Assembly (NCBI GenBank): GCA_034509925.1
Contig: CM067532.1
Span: 5,730,142-5,794,141 of the forward strand
Source: Hirudinaria manillensis
Taxonomy: Eukaryota > Annelida > Clitellata > Hirudinida > Hirudinidae
DNA: 64,000 nt
Direction: 5' to 3'
Under the pieces are notes generated by a model. It was not told where the DNA came from. It saw only the letters and a list, made by a program, of their open reading frames with translations, and did not search any database. Positions 1 to 11,060 of this stretch are shown here, in pieces; the stretch's first letter is position 1; each line of letters begins with the position of its first letter. Both the position numbers and the translations under genes were made by a program.

Positions 1-2644
1 TCAAATTAGAAATTATTTTTAATTAGAAAACATTCCAAATGCTGCGAAAATTCTTTTTTAGAACTTCATTTGAATGCCGATCGATACCAGACCATTATCA
101 ACTTCATATTTTAAACTGAATTTTTGAATATTTATTGAATAATTATCATAATCAAAATTTTATGCAATTTGGGAATGTTTTTCATCAAATATTCATTTAT
201 TTAGAAACGACTTGCTTTGACAGAAATTCGCGAACGAATTCTCACAATAGAAAACAATAGTATTGGTTTAGAAAATAGTGATTAAAAACGTATCACTACT
301 AATACGAGTGATTAAACATATTAATAGTTAACTCCAACGCGTTTAATTTATCAAAAATTATCTTAAAAACTAGGAAAAAAAAATAGCCCCTTCAAAAATA
401 AGTGGACAATCTCCAGGACGTCTCCATAACTCCGTGAACGATCAGTCATCCATGGATGACCTCAATTCCAGCAAATTGATGATCTCATTGAACGCACGCT
501 CGCCTTATTTGTGGAGCAGGAAAAGAGCATTTCACAGGTGCTCTGGAGAGGTTGCTGTTTGCGACGTGGAAGGAATGAAAATGGCGAACGAGGTCTGACG
601 ATGATGGGCTTTTAAATCAGGGATTATTGAGGGATTTTAGGAAATTTAAAGTGATTCGGAAGATTCCAAGCCAAGATTTGGCTCGTCATTTCCTGATGAG
701 GCGAGTGAAATTCAATGATGCCATTGCGACCTTATTGATGTCCTACCGTTATTTATAGTAGTTATATTTATAAGCAATATGAGAATTTATCATGCAATGC
801 ATTTATTAAAGGGCTCTTCATTAAAGGGATCCTTTGCAAGAATTTTCTTTTGATCATGGCAATTTATATTTAAATTTCTTCGTGTTCATCTTTTGTTTCC
901 ACGTGGTGATTATCGTCGTCGACGTAGGCATCATCGTAACCCAAGTCCTCGACACCATCATTACCACAACCGTAAACATCATCATCATCTTCGTCGTCAG
1001 CATCAGCATCATCATCAGGATCAACCTTGCTGGATGTCTTGTGCGGAAATAAATCTCTGCCATTCATTTGTTATTTGCCTCATTTGTTGGAAGGAAAGTC
1101 TGCAATCCATCATCAGACTTTCCGCTCAACACTTGGGGACGTCACTTAAATGTATTTGTTATTAAATGGATTTGTAATATTTATTTAATTATTTAATTAA
1201 TTATATTTAAAGAAATCTGTAATTGATTGTATTTGTTGGTTCACGATTAAATATGATTCGTTAAAAGTATAAATTAAGTGGAAATTATTGTAAAATTAAA
1301 TAAATTCATAATTTCTCAAATATTAATAAATTGATTTAACAATTAATTCTGGATAATTTCTCAACATCCATGAACGTGTTTAATATGGTTCGATTTCGTC
1401 TCCAAAAATAATTTTTATAATTTTTTAAAAATATTTCAATGAAATATAAATGCGTGAAAAATGTGGATTTTTATTGGAAGATGGCTTTCGATCCATTAAA
1501 GGAGCAGATGTTTTGCTCCATAAACGGATCAATAAAGCCTATAGTCTCCCTTGTAACAAGTTTGTAACAACGGAAGTAATTGTTTCGCGGACGGAATTAA
1601 TATAAAAATTATTAATGACTAAGGTTTAATAAATTATTTAAAAAATATTATTAACAAATTATTATGTGATCATTAAGTCGATATAGATTAAAACAAAATT
1701 AGGAATTGACAAAGAATTTAGTAATTATCGGAATTAATATAATTAATTAAAAATTAATAAAATATCCGATGAAATATTTATAAATTAATTTTCGTTAATT
1801 ATGGACAATTGTCAGAAGAAAGTATTCAATTGGCTGATAAATATATTGAATAATAGTTAACATGTCATTTCCCGAGTCACGTGACACCCTGGAACTTGTG
1901 ATGAAAACATGTCGTGCGATGGCAAAGAGCCACTCATTGCATTGGAAATGAGACTCCTTTCTTCTTTACAGCGACATCTGACGACAGAAATCTCTGGCGA
2001 ATATTTTCCTTTCTTTTCAACGGCAGTTTATGCAAATATTTCCGAGGTAGCATGTGACGTTATTCGAAGTGGAAGCTTGGAAATTCTTTGACGACGGATC
2101 TCCACGTCAACCGGCTTCGAATGCGTTCGTTGAACTCCTTCATTGAATGTTCGTTCACTTAAATAGTAAAAATATTCGCTTCATTCCAGGCCGACAGCTT
2201 CAATTTCGTTCGTTCCCTGCTCGTGGAGTTTATTGAAGTCCTTTTGGACATCATTCGCTCTTTGCGAGGTGCTGCAAACCTTTTCCAAAGCGAACGTCGG
2301 CTCTTCCAAATGGACTCCATTTCTCGGTCACGATTTCAATTTCTGCTACTTCGACGTGAACGATTGCACAGCAGAATTTCAAAACAAGTTCGGACGGAAT
2401 GGAACGGGACTTTAGAAATTATTAACGGATTTAAAGACGCAAATGAGTAAACTATTTACGTAAATTAATTCGAATTCATTGAAGTTAATCTTTCTAATCG
2501 AAACGAGAAATTTTCGCTCTCAAATAAGTATTGTTGGCACGCACGCTGCACGCCCATGGCTTCTAACAAAGACATAAATTCTGAGTACGTGCAAGTTTTC
2601 ATCATCTTCCTGTGATTTTGGCTGAGAGAGATTTTCATAAAGCA

Positions 2645-2840
2645 AGAACCTATCCACCCAGTCTAAGCAGAAAACCTACCCAGAGGTGCTACCCAGTCAA
2701 ACAATCTACCCAGAGATGCTACCCAGTCAAACAACCCACCCAGAGATGCTACCCAGTCAAAGAACCTATCCAGAAACGCTAGGCAGTCAAACTTAGCCAA
2801 GGGTGTTACTCAGTGAGATAATCTACCCAGAATTTTTCCT
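2645..2840. repeat. Imperfect 30-bp tandem repeat (ACCCAG-rich)
   Basis: About six degrading copies of a 30-bp unit built on ctacccagagatgctaccca. The central copies (about 2675-2765) are nearly identical and the outer ones are increasingly diverged. It looks like a small minisatellite. No open frame or palindrome explains it. Confidence 0.8.
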
Positions 2841-3308
2841 TTGCAATCGATGTTACCCCTCAAATGTTGACCTTTATTTTTGTGGTTTCACGAAATTAAC
2901 CTCAAGAACACCGAATGTATCATTCTTTGGACATAAATTTCGTTTTAATATTAAATAAAAATGTATTATAATAAAATTAAAATATTCTAACTCGTACGAT
3001 CTTCATAAAAGTCTGATTGTGGAGTACGTTGGTCAAAGAACAATGTCAAATTGTCGTTTAGAGAATCTCAATTTCTGTACGGGTTTATTTGTCGTGCTAT
3101 TAAAAATCATTTTTCGATGAAAATATTTTAAATGAAATAAAAAAAAAGATTAAATGATTGTGAATCATTAATGTGCAGAACAAATTATGAATAATGAATG
3201 TTGTGAATAAATTAGGAATAATTAATGCTTTGATAGCTTCCGTGGTCATCAAGAAGGACATAACGTCGCTGGGAGCTTTTGTTTATGTTGCTGCATTCTT
3301 TGGGGAAA

Positions 3309-3430
3309 AGATATAAATATATGAGATATAAATAACTGAGATATAAATATATGAGATATAAATAACTGAGATATAAATATATGAGATATAAATAACTGAG
3401 ATATAAATATATGAGATATAAATAAATGAA
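3309..3430. repeat. 30-bp tandem repeat (atatgagatataaataact)
   Basis: About four near-perfect copies of a 30-bp unit with two alternating half-units, 'gatataaatatat' and 'gagatataaataact'. The last copy decays into flanking A+T-rich DNA. Confidence 0.85.
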
Positions 3431-5009
3431 ATGTTAATATTTGAGATATAAATTAATAGGGTGTTATTATAAGGGATTAAGATTTATGGCATATAATATA
3501 CAATATATTATGTGTATATATATACATATATATGGTATATGTATGTGACATATTATAATTATAATAATAGAGCTAAGTATATAAAGGATAAATAAAAAGA
3601 TAAATGTATTTAACGATTGCAGTATTTTATAAATTATTTATAACAAAACTCGCTTTTATTAGCACGAGAAAATAGTACGATTTTTGAAGCAAAGCTGCCA
3701 CATTCCTGCAGAAAATGTCTTCAATTTACGGGAATTAAAGGTAAATTGACATTAATTGATAAACTGACATTTTATGCAATCACGGTGTAATTTATTGACA
3801 GACATTTGTTCCCAGCAAGAAATTCATGCATTTGTTCTAAAAGATATTTTTAAAATGGAAAATAAACAAACTGCAAAATTCCCCAGAGGCAATAACAAAG
3901 TTAATTGTGGCATTCGACTTGCGACAAAGAAACTAAAAATGAAAAGAATATTTTTACAGTTTATCACCTTTTTAAAACGTAAAATCGAAATAAAACACAA
4001 CATTACGAGCAACGAGCCGATCACAAATTCCATCGTTACTTAATTTACAGTAAAACAAAAAAAACTTGTAACAACTTAAATACTTAAATGGCTCGGCAAA
4101 CTAAAACTAAATTTTATTAATATCGGAATAATTTAGGGCCGATGGACCTGAATTTGTTCAAAGACCCTCGTAACATTGAGTTGACGGTTGCGTGTGTCAA
4201 TGAGGAACAAACATTCGCACCAAAAGCACATTTGCTGGCTTTTAAGTCATCCATGTAGAACCGCAATCCATCTCGGAAAAGCTTCCGTTGCTAGTCTTTA
4301 GCAAGAAATCCGTTTCGACTTTTTATTTCTGGACAATCGATAGTTCGAATTGTCGTACAATTCCAGGCATTAATGAGGCAAGGTTTTTTCCCTCTCTGAA
4401 TATTTCAACGACACGACCTACCTGTACTTTCGTTCCGATCACATGGAAGTAATTTTGTGCGTGTTTTATGTGAAATTGTATTCTTCCGCGTTTATGTTTG
4501 TCGAAAGAATGGTCGTATTGATTGGAATCCACAAGTTAAAGAAAAAGCAACATCCACCTGTCCCCATTTACCCGTGCGCATCGTACCCTTTCGTGAATTT
4601 TCCTCCTGATTGTTTCCAACTCAAAACTATTGTTGTTGTTGTTGCTGAAAGTCGTCGTCATCGTCGTCGTCGTCAGAAAAGAACATTCGGAGATAAAAAC
4701 AGCTTTACGTCCTCTTCCTTCGCTCTTTCTTTCTGCAGGTGTCCGGTCAAATCAATGCCCCACCTTCCAAGTTCTGACAAGAAATTAATTCAAAACGTTT
4801 CCCTCCGAAGAGCAGCAGTTATTCTTTCAAATCCCTTTTCACGCACTTCCATTGACTCGCTTTAATTTACTGCTCCTTGAACTTCCTACGCGCTGGAAAT
4901 TGTAGCCTTTCATCGAAAAGAATTAAAAAACTTCGAAAGACAAACGAACTGAAATTTGTTTTGTTTAAACGACGGCTCAAATCGAAGCAGCCAGGCATTT
5001 GATTAAACG

Positions 5010-5015
5010 TTTATT
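5010..5015 (-). terminator. Candidate polyadenylation signal of the Kv gene
   Basis: AATAAA on the minus strand, about 460 nt downstream of the channel stop codon. Such hexamers are frequent by chance in DNA this A+T-rich, so the assignment is tentative. Confidence 0.25.
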
Positions 5016-5477
5016 TTCAAGGTGGCTATTTATGTAGTGAAGACTCATAGATTCTAGTAAAGAGTGCTTCGACGTGGTTTTCAACTGTCAAATCGTCATC
5101 AAATGAACACAACGTGGACACTCTCACCATGAAACAATGAAGTCATTCGCTTTGAAAACATTTGAATTAAATAAACGTGTTTTTTTTTTAGAATTTCGTC
5201 CTGGAAATTTGATGCCTTTCAAGTGATCATCTATTTCGTGAAACTAAAAATTTGTTCTAAAAGTGAACGAAACAAACACTCTCGTTATCCTGTCTTTATG
5301 ATGATATTGCCTAACTGACCGGCATTCATTCAAGCCGTCTGACAAAAGCAGGAAATTGCAATCGATACAAAGAGTGTTGAAAGTGCTAGCCTATGTTAGA
5401 TTGCCACTAACCTCTTTTCAATAAAATGCTATTTACGGATAGTGGAAAATTTCCAGGTTCGTTTCACTTTCCTTTCG

Positions 5478-6941
5478 TCAGACATGTCTTCCTCGACCAG
5501 TCTTGTGAGCGTAGAATCTGTTAAAGTGGCCAGTGATGATGGGCACTGGAATGGCGAGAGTCAGCACCCCCGTTATGGCGCACGCAGCACCGATCAGTTT
5601 CCCCCAGGCGCCGATTGGCACTTTGTCTCCATAGCCAACCGTTGTCATGGTGATTATGGCCCACCAAAACGCGTCTGGAATGCTTTCAATTTGAGAACCT
5701 TTTGTTCCGAGCTCTGCATAGTAGATGGCGCTCGAAAATACGAGGAGGCAGACGACAAGAGCGACCAGGAACAAACCCAGTCCTTCGATACTGGCCTTAA
5801 AGGTAAGCACGAGAACCTGAAGTCCGACCGAGTGTTTGGTTAGTTTGAAGACCCTGATAAGTCTGATGACCCTCAGGAAAGCCAGAGAAGCGCTCGACTT
5901 GGCACTGGAGCAGCTCATGGTCGAAATGACGTTGATGAAGGTTATATAGTACGGCACGATGGCCGTCACGTCGACGATGTTTTTAAAGTCTTTTAGGAAT
6001 CGAATCTTGTTCGGCGATGAAACGAATCTGACGAACACCTCGATGGTAAACCAGAGCGTGCACGTCGTTTCTATGATGAAGAAAGGGTCGAGAAAATTCG
6101 GAGCCTCGTCGACCACGCAGTGAGTCATGGCAAAGACTGGAAGAGTTTCGATGCAGAACAAAACGATGGAGACGAGGGTCATCACCACCGACACGATAGC
6201 GATGACAAAAGCTGCTGTTGAAGTTTCTGGATACTCGAAGAGCATCCAGAGATATCGGAGGATGGCATTTTCGGGGACTTCTATCTTCTCGGAGGTGTAG
6301 CCTTCTCCTCTCTTGTATTCTTCGACCACGTGAGGCTCCAATTCGTAGAACATGAGTTCAGATAGAAATATGTCGTCATGAACGTGATGGGGTCGTTTCA
6401 GTTTTCCTCCGTATTGGTAATAACTGAAGATCGCCTCGAAGCTTGGCCGGTGTCTGTCGAGAAAGAATTCGTCCCTGGTGTGATCGTAGTACTTTTGTCT
6501 TTTGCGAGGATTTCCCAGAAGAGTGTCCGGATGTCGGTCTAGCACAACCGCCCTGGTTTCAAAGAAATGACCGCTAACGTTGATGCGAATCCTCTCGCAA
6601 CCGCACCTCCCGAAACTTCCATCACTCCTTCCGAATGCTTCCTGGTAAACATCCGGAATCGTTTTTTTGCGCCTCCATTTGCTCAACGAGAAGCTAGTCT
6701 TTCTTGTCCTCGAGAAGTTGGTGGACTTTTGATCTTCTTGATGGACCCGGCACATGACGCTGGTCGTTCTTCGGCAAGCGTGAGCATGTCTGTCTTGGGG
6801 GAAGACGTCGGGCAAGTATCCCTGGCTGTTGGGCTTGCTCCTCTCGTGGCAGGATGTCTGATCCGAGGTGCTCAGAGCTTGATAAGAAACGTTGTCATTC
6901 ATAAGCTGCACTCCCCTCTTTGAAGTGACTCCCAATGACAT
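5478..6941 (-). CDS. Shaker-type (Kv1-like) voltage-gated K+ channel subunit
   Basis: Plasma-membrane voltage-gated potassium channel alpha subunit, 487 aa in one exon; intronless Kv1 coding regions are common in animals. The T1 tetramerisation domain spans about 116-215 (ERIRINVSGHFFET, DTLLGN, RPSFEAIFSYYQ) and lacks the zinc-binding HxxxxxC/CC motif of Kv2-4, which places it in Kv1. S1 follows LFEYPET (about 245-265). The selectivity filter TVGYGD is at 434-439 and the S6 hinge PVP at 465-467. The C-terminal tail is only about 15 residues. The start is the first in-frame ATG, with an in-frame TAA 6 nt upstream. Oddity: S4 reads LRVIRLIRVFKLTKHS (R357, R360, R363, K366, K369). Relative to Shaker-type S4 it lacks one R-x-x triplet (RIF), while the flanking sequence aligns without other gaps. 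Family is certain; subtype is inferred from T1 and S4 flanks. Confidence 0.95.
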   Translation of the reverse strand: MSLGVTSKRGVQLMNDNVSYQALSTSDQTSCHERSKPNSQGYLPDVFPQDRHAHACRRTTSVMCRVHQEDQKSTNFSRTRKTSFSLSKWRRKKTIPDVYQEAFGRSDGSFGRCGCERIRINVSGHFFETRAVVLDRHPDTLLGNPRKRQKYYDHTRDEFFLDRHRPSFEAIFSYYQYGGKLKRPHHVHDDIFLSELMFYELEPHVVEEYKRGEGYTSEKIEVPENAILRYLWMLFEYPETSTAAFVIAIVSVVMTLVSIVLFCIETLPVFAMTHCVVDEAPNFLDPFFIIETTCTLWFTIEVFVRFVSSPNKIRFLKDFKNIVDVTAIVPYYITFINVISTMSCSSAKSSASLAFLRVIRLIRVFKLTKHSVGLQVLVLTFKASIEGLGLFLVALVVCLLVFSSAIYYAELGTKGSQIESIPDAFWWAIITMTTVGYGDKVPIGAWGKLIGAACAITGVLTLAIPVPIITGHFNRFYAHKTGRGRHV

Positions 6942-9703
6942 GGATTAGATGAGCCCTTCCAACACGTTCGAGTTTTAAACAATTCAACCAAAAACATACT
7001 ACATCGAAGAAGATTTAAGACTTCTTATTTAATTTCTTAATTTCTTTGTGCTCTTGTAATAATGAACAGTTTTTAGTTCGAACATGAATTTAAATTTTCT
7101 TACCTGCTCTGAGTTATCCTCGAGGTTAATACAGACAGAGTATCAAGAATTATGTCCGTTCGGAGACCTTAAAGGATCTACGCGTTCGAGAATGAAATTA
7201 TTTTCGTCATTTTTTTAAGACGACCAACCACGTTGTTTTTCTATTTTCAGCCTCCTTCGATGCATGTCAACAGAGAATCGATAAAATGAACATTTTTAGT
7301 CGAGCGACTGTTGTTCAAGATGACTGTTCAACACTTTTGAACTCGGTCGAGAGAAACATGCGACGTTTCGAGTGAAACGCGACGCATTTTAAAGACTGCT
7401 TCCTTTTCTTTTTAATTCTTTTTTTTTTTTGGAATTGAAAATTCACATCGGATGAGCAAACAACTTTTGGAACGACTGGACTCGAATCGATTCAAGCTTA
7501 TTCGGGGAGTTTATCGCTCACTTTGAAACGATGACCGTGGAGGATCACACGTCCACGACACCTCCGTTCACGCACGCCCCGGTCACACACAAGAGAATCG
7601 ATAGAAGGACCAAAAAGTAATGTTTTTCCGAACCATTGTTGCGTGACAATCCGAGTTAATATTGTGACACGATCTTCCTCGATTGGCCAGAACATCAATC
7701 CGAGAGGAATCGTTGGATAGCATTATCGTCTGCACATCTGCCGCTCGCACAGCTCGCGTGCATCCTCGTAAGAAAGGCAGAGTCCGTGAAGACTTCCTCG
7801 TGGCACATTCGTACGTCATTTGAGAGTCAGTTCCGGGAGTGGCACTCGTCATCGTCATTTCATTGCGAGAAATTGGAAAATAAATTCATCGAGCTGAGAG
7901 TGCTTCTTTGTCCAGGATGTAGGACTCGGTGATTGTGGCTTGTCAGTTGTAAACAAGAAACCTATAAAGTCTTGTTACTGGAAGATTTCGAGCATTTCGA
8001 GTAAACAATAAGCAATGACTCGATGCTGAAGCGCCTCGGAAATTTCAGATATACGCATAAAATTGTCAAACGTGAATCGAGAGCGAATCATCTTTTTAAA
8101 GGTGTCTCGTTAACATAAAATGAATTGTGTTTTAACTTATTAATGATCGGATTCAAATTACATTGATTAATATTAATTGACGGAGAATAGCCCCAAACAC
8201 ATCGGAATGAATGAATGAATGAAAAGTGAAAAATAAAAAATGAGTGAAGAACAAAAATGATCGAAACTCATTGAACTTTTAACTCCCGGAGCCGCAAGAA
8301 TGAGGCGGTTAGAGGCGTATTGATTGGTAGACATTGCAGCACTTCTACGAAGAAGAAGAGAAGGAAGATGATGATGATGCTGGTGATGATGATGATGATG
8401 AAAACGAAGAGGAAGAAGAAGACATGAGAGATTTCATTGCAGAGAATTTCATGCATCACACAAACTCAGATGCTCTGACGGTTCTCGGATGACTGCTCCA
8501 CAGTCGCATCCAGGCATTTATGGCTGGATATGATTCAGGCGATTATTTATTCCCCGCGAATTTAATATTATTTCAAGTTATTATAAAATGATGGAATTAA
8601 TTATTTTAGGTTATTACAGAATTAATAATAATAATAATACTAACAATAAAACTACTACTACTACTAATAATAATGCTACTATTAGTAACAATAATAATAA
8701 TATTTATATATTTATGTATTTATTCATAGTCTTATTCATTCATCCATGTTTCACTTCAGGATTAAATAATTTCAATGTGATTAAACTTTATTTGTGGGAT
8801 CTGAAAATATAAAAGCCAAAGTTTATAACTAATTTCCTTTGCGCCATCGATCGGTAGGACGAGTTATGGAAGGACGAGCAGATAATTATGAAGATATTTA
8901 TGGAAGATGACTGGTCAACGGAGATAGTCCAATAAAAAAAAATCAAGATTCAAGACCGAAATTCGAGACCGAAATTCAAGACCAAGATTCAAGGTGATTA
9001 AAACCCCAATCGAGGCGAAGATTCATTGGTAACAATTTATGGGGACACGGGACTTGTTGCCGAGAGCCAACCATAAACCCAGCACCCCCTGATTTCAATT
9101 ATTCTTTACATCCCCAGCCGTGCCAGACAATCGCTTGTAAAAATGAATTATTACGACCAATTTACGGCCAATTTCACTCCCCAATACTTCTTACCGTTCC
9201 TCTTAAACACGTAAAAATGTGGTGAAACTTTGTTTTTATGATATGAGATGCTCAATTATCATCCTATAAGTTGCTAAATTTAATTTGATTTGTCATCAAA
9301 TGCAAGGAACAAAAGGCTGGATAAAAGTTATAAAAGTTATCGTCGGATGAAGCGTCGTTAAATATTCAGCTGAAATATAAACTCGAGACGTACTCAGAAT
9401 TTTGGTCATTTCTGGTCTCAGAATTCTATGGGAGATGAACATAATGATCGTGTTTCGTTATAGAAAGTGTTGCTGCCGATGATGATGACGATGACGACGA
9501 TGAAGATGATGATGATAATGATTTCGAGCAAGAAATAATTTACTACTTAAAATATTTTTCGAATAATCCGTTCAAAATACATGGAAATAACTGAGTTTTT
9601 ATGCTTTATTTTCTTTTTGTATTCGCTTGTTTTTGTGTAATCGGGCTTGAGGTTCTCCCGCGTCGGATGGTGATGGTGATGATGACGATGGCGATGCCAC
9701 GCC

Positions 9704-9759
<56 letters not shown>

Positions 9760-9781
9760 TAATAATAATAATAATAATAAC

Positions 9782-9846
<65 letters not shown>

Positions 9847-10522
9847 TAATAATAATAATAACAACAACAATAATAATAATAACAACAATAATTGCGTGTT
9901 TGGCAAGGAATAAAATAAGAGGAACAAAACAATAACATCTGAAACATGTTTCCCCCATTGAGACAATTGAGGACATTAAAATGTAATTTCAATGTCATTT
10001 CAGGCCCAATTGAACTCCGAACCGTGAAAATTGCAGCTGAATTGTTGGAATATCGAGAACTTATTTCACTCAATTCTGAAGGAATTTAATCAAAAATAAC
10101 TAAAAATTGACGAACAAGTTTTCTTTGAAAAAATATTAAAATGCTTTTAAGTCACCGCCTCATCAGAGTAATGATAATATAATAATATATAATATATGTA
10201 ATTTATATAATACAGTAATATATAATATATAGTGTAATAATATGTATAATATGGTGATATATATAATATACAATATGTTATTGAACCTATTTATGACTTA
10301 AACCTATTTGAAATATCACCTGCCAATTGCAGAATTTCTGAAATGATTTTAAGTATTCATTTTTATTCAATTTAAATCTTATAAAATATTTACATTAAAT
10401 TCATTTAATTTCGTTTCATTATTTAAGCTTTTCCTGCACCAAATAACTTCCATGTATTATAGAAACATCCTCCTGATTGTAGTTGCACATTGAGGTATGG
10501 TTGAAATGTGCAGTGACATTAA
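6942..10522. other. Intergenic DNA with short GAT/AAT microsatellites
   Basis: The 5' flank of the channel gene comes first (6942 to about 7900, relatively balanced composition). A+T-rich DNA with small GATGAT (about 8367-8400, 9477-9520) and AAT/ACT (8621-8705) tracts follows. Open frames here are poly-Asn, poly-Asp or poly-hydrophobic translations of those tracts. No gene is supported. Confidence 0.5.
9706..9893. repeat. (TAA)n trinucleotide microsatellite
   Basis: About 60 units of TAA with a few TAA-to-CAA interruptions (aataacaata). The long Leu-, Ile- or Tyr-rich minus-strand frames crossing it are translation artefacts. Confidence 0.97.
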
Positions 10523-10789
10523 ATATAATATAATATAATATAATATAATATAATATAATATAATATAATATAATATAATATAATATAATATAATATAATA
10601 TAATATAATATAATATAATATAATATAATATAATATAATATAATATAATATAATATAATATAATATAATATAATATAATATAATATAATATAATATAATA
10701 TAATATAATATAATATAATATAATATAATATAATATAATATAATATAATATAATATAATATAATATAATATAATATAATATAATATAAT
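10523..10789. repeat. (TATAA)n pentanucleotide array
   Basis: About 53 uninterrupted units of TATAA. The same pentamer occurs in the opposite orientation (TTATA) at 19458-19787, so the two tracts are inverted complements about 8.7 kb apart. The flanking sequences are unrelated. Confidence 0.98.
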
Positions 10790-10875
10790 GTGTCAACAAA
10801 GGAGAACAATTTAGAAAAAAAACATTTCCCAACTGCTGTAATCATTGCGTGGAGATTGGACTTTGAAGTTTACAG

Positions 10876-11060
10876 TTTCCTTCTCGAGCATTTTTTGTAC
10901 ACAAATCTTGCCGATGATCCTAAGATGGCCGTCCTTATGAATAAACATGCCAAGCGTGGTCAGACCTCCAACGGCGTTTCATTACAAGTTCTGACAAACG
11001 ACTACGCAACTTTATTAGCAATCTGTGGTCAAATTAATCACCAAGAAGATAGTATACCAT
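10876..11060 (+). CDS. Possible orphan exon, unknown product
   Basis: An open stretch with codon-like composition lies between a candidate acceptor (tttacag) and a perfect donor (GTGAGT). It reads about 61 residues, beginning FLLEHFLYTNLADDPKM and containing LQVLTNDYATLLAICGQ. It is unusual among the surrounding A+T-rich, stop-dense DNA. No partner exon was found on either side and the sequence matches no family I recognise. It could be an exon of an unmapped gene, a decayed gene fragment, or chance. Confidence 0.25.

Larger units (their letters stand above)
1..5000. other. A+T-rich non-coding DNA, no supported gene
   Basis: This stretch is mostly A+T-rich sequence with frequent stops in all frames. 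A few more balanced islands exist (about 420-650, 1900-2450 and 4130-4870). One frame at about 459-530 gives an acidic, helix-like stretch (QQIDDLIERTLALF) between a weak acceptor (ttccag) and GTGCTC. The 2190-2447 island is open in two plus-strand frames. None of these could be joined into a gene or matched to a family, so none is called as coding. The minus-strand 3' UTR of the potassium channel gene probably occupies the right edge. Confidence 0.5.

Noticed and set aside
2645-2840. CRISPR-like regularly spaced repeat
   Set aside because: The units are contiguous and degenerate with no unique spacers, and the genome is eukaryotic; it is a minisatellite.
4141-4257. BTB-domain-like fragment (LFKDPRNIELTV, KAHLLAFKSS)
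   Set aside because: Only about 38 codons before a stop, no splice donor, and the following sequence does not continue a BTB fold in any frame; at best a remnant.
4443-4865. 140-codon plus-strand frame
   Set aside because: Arg/Ser-rich reading of GTC/GTT repeats with no family similarity; the minus-strand frame over the same DNA is equally unconvincing.
5442-6923. Plus-strand frames over the potassium channel
   Set aside because: Shadows of the minus-strand Kv coding exon, whose conserved motifs settle the frame.
9547-10832. Poly-Leu, poly-Ile and ILYYI frames
   Set aside because: Artefacts of TAA and TATAA arrays.
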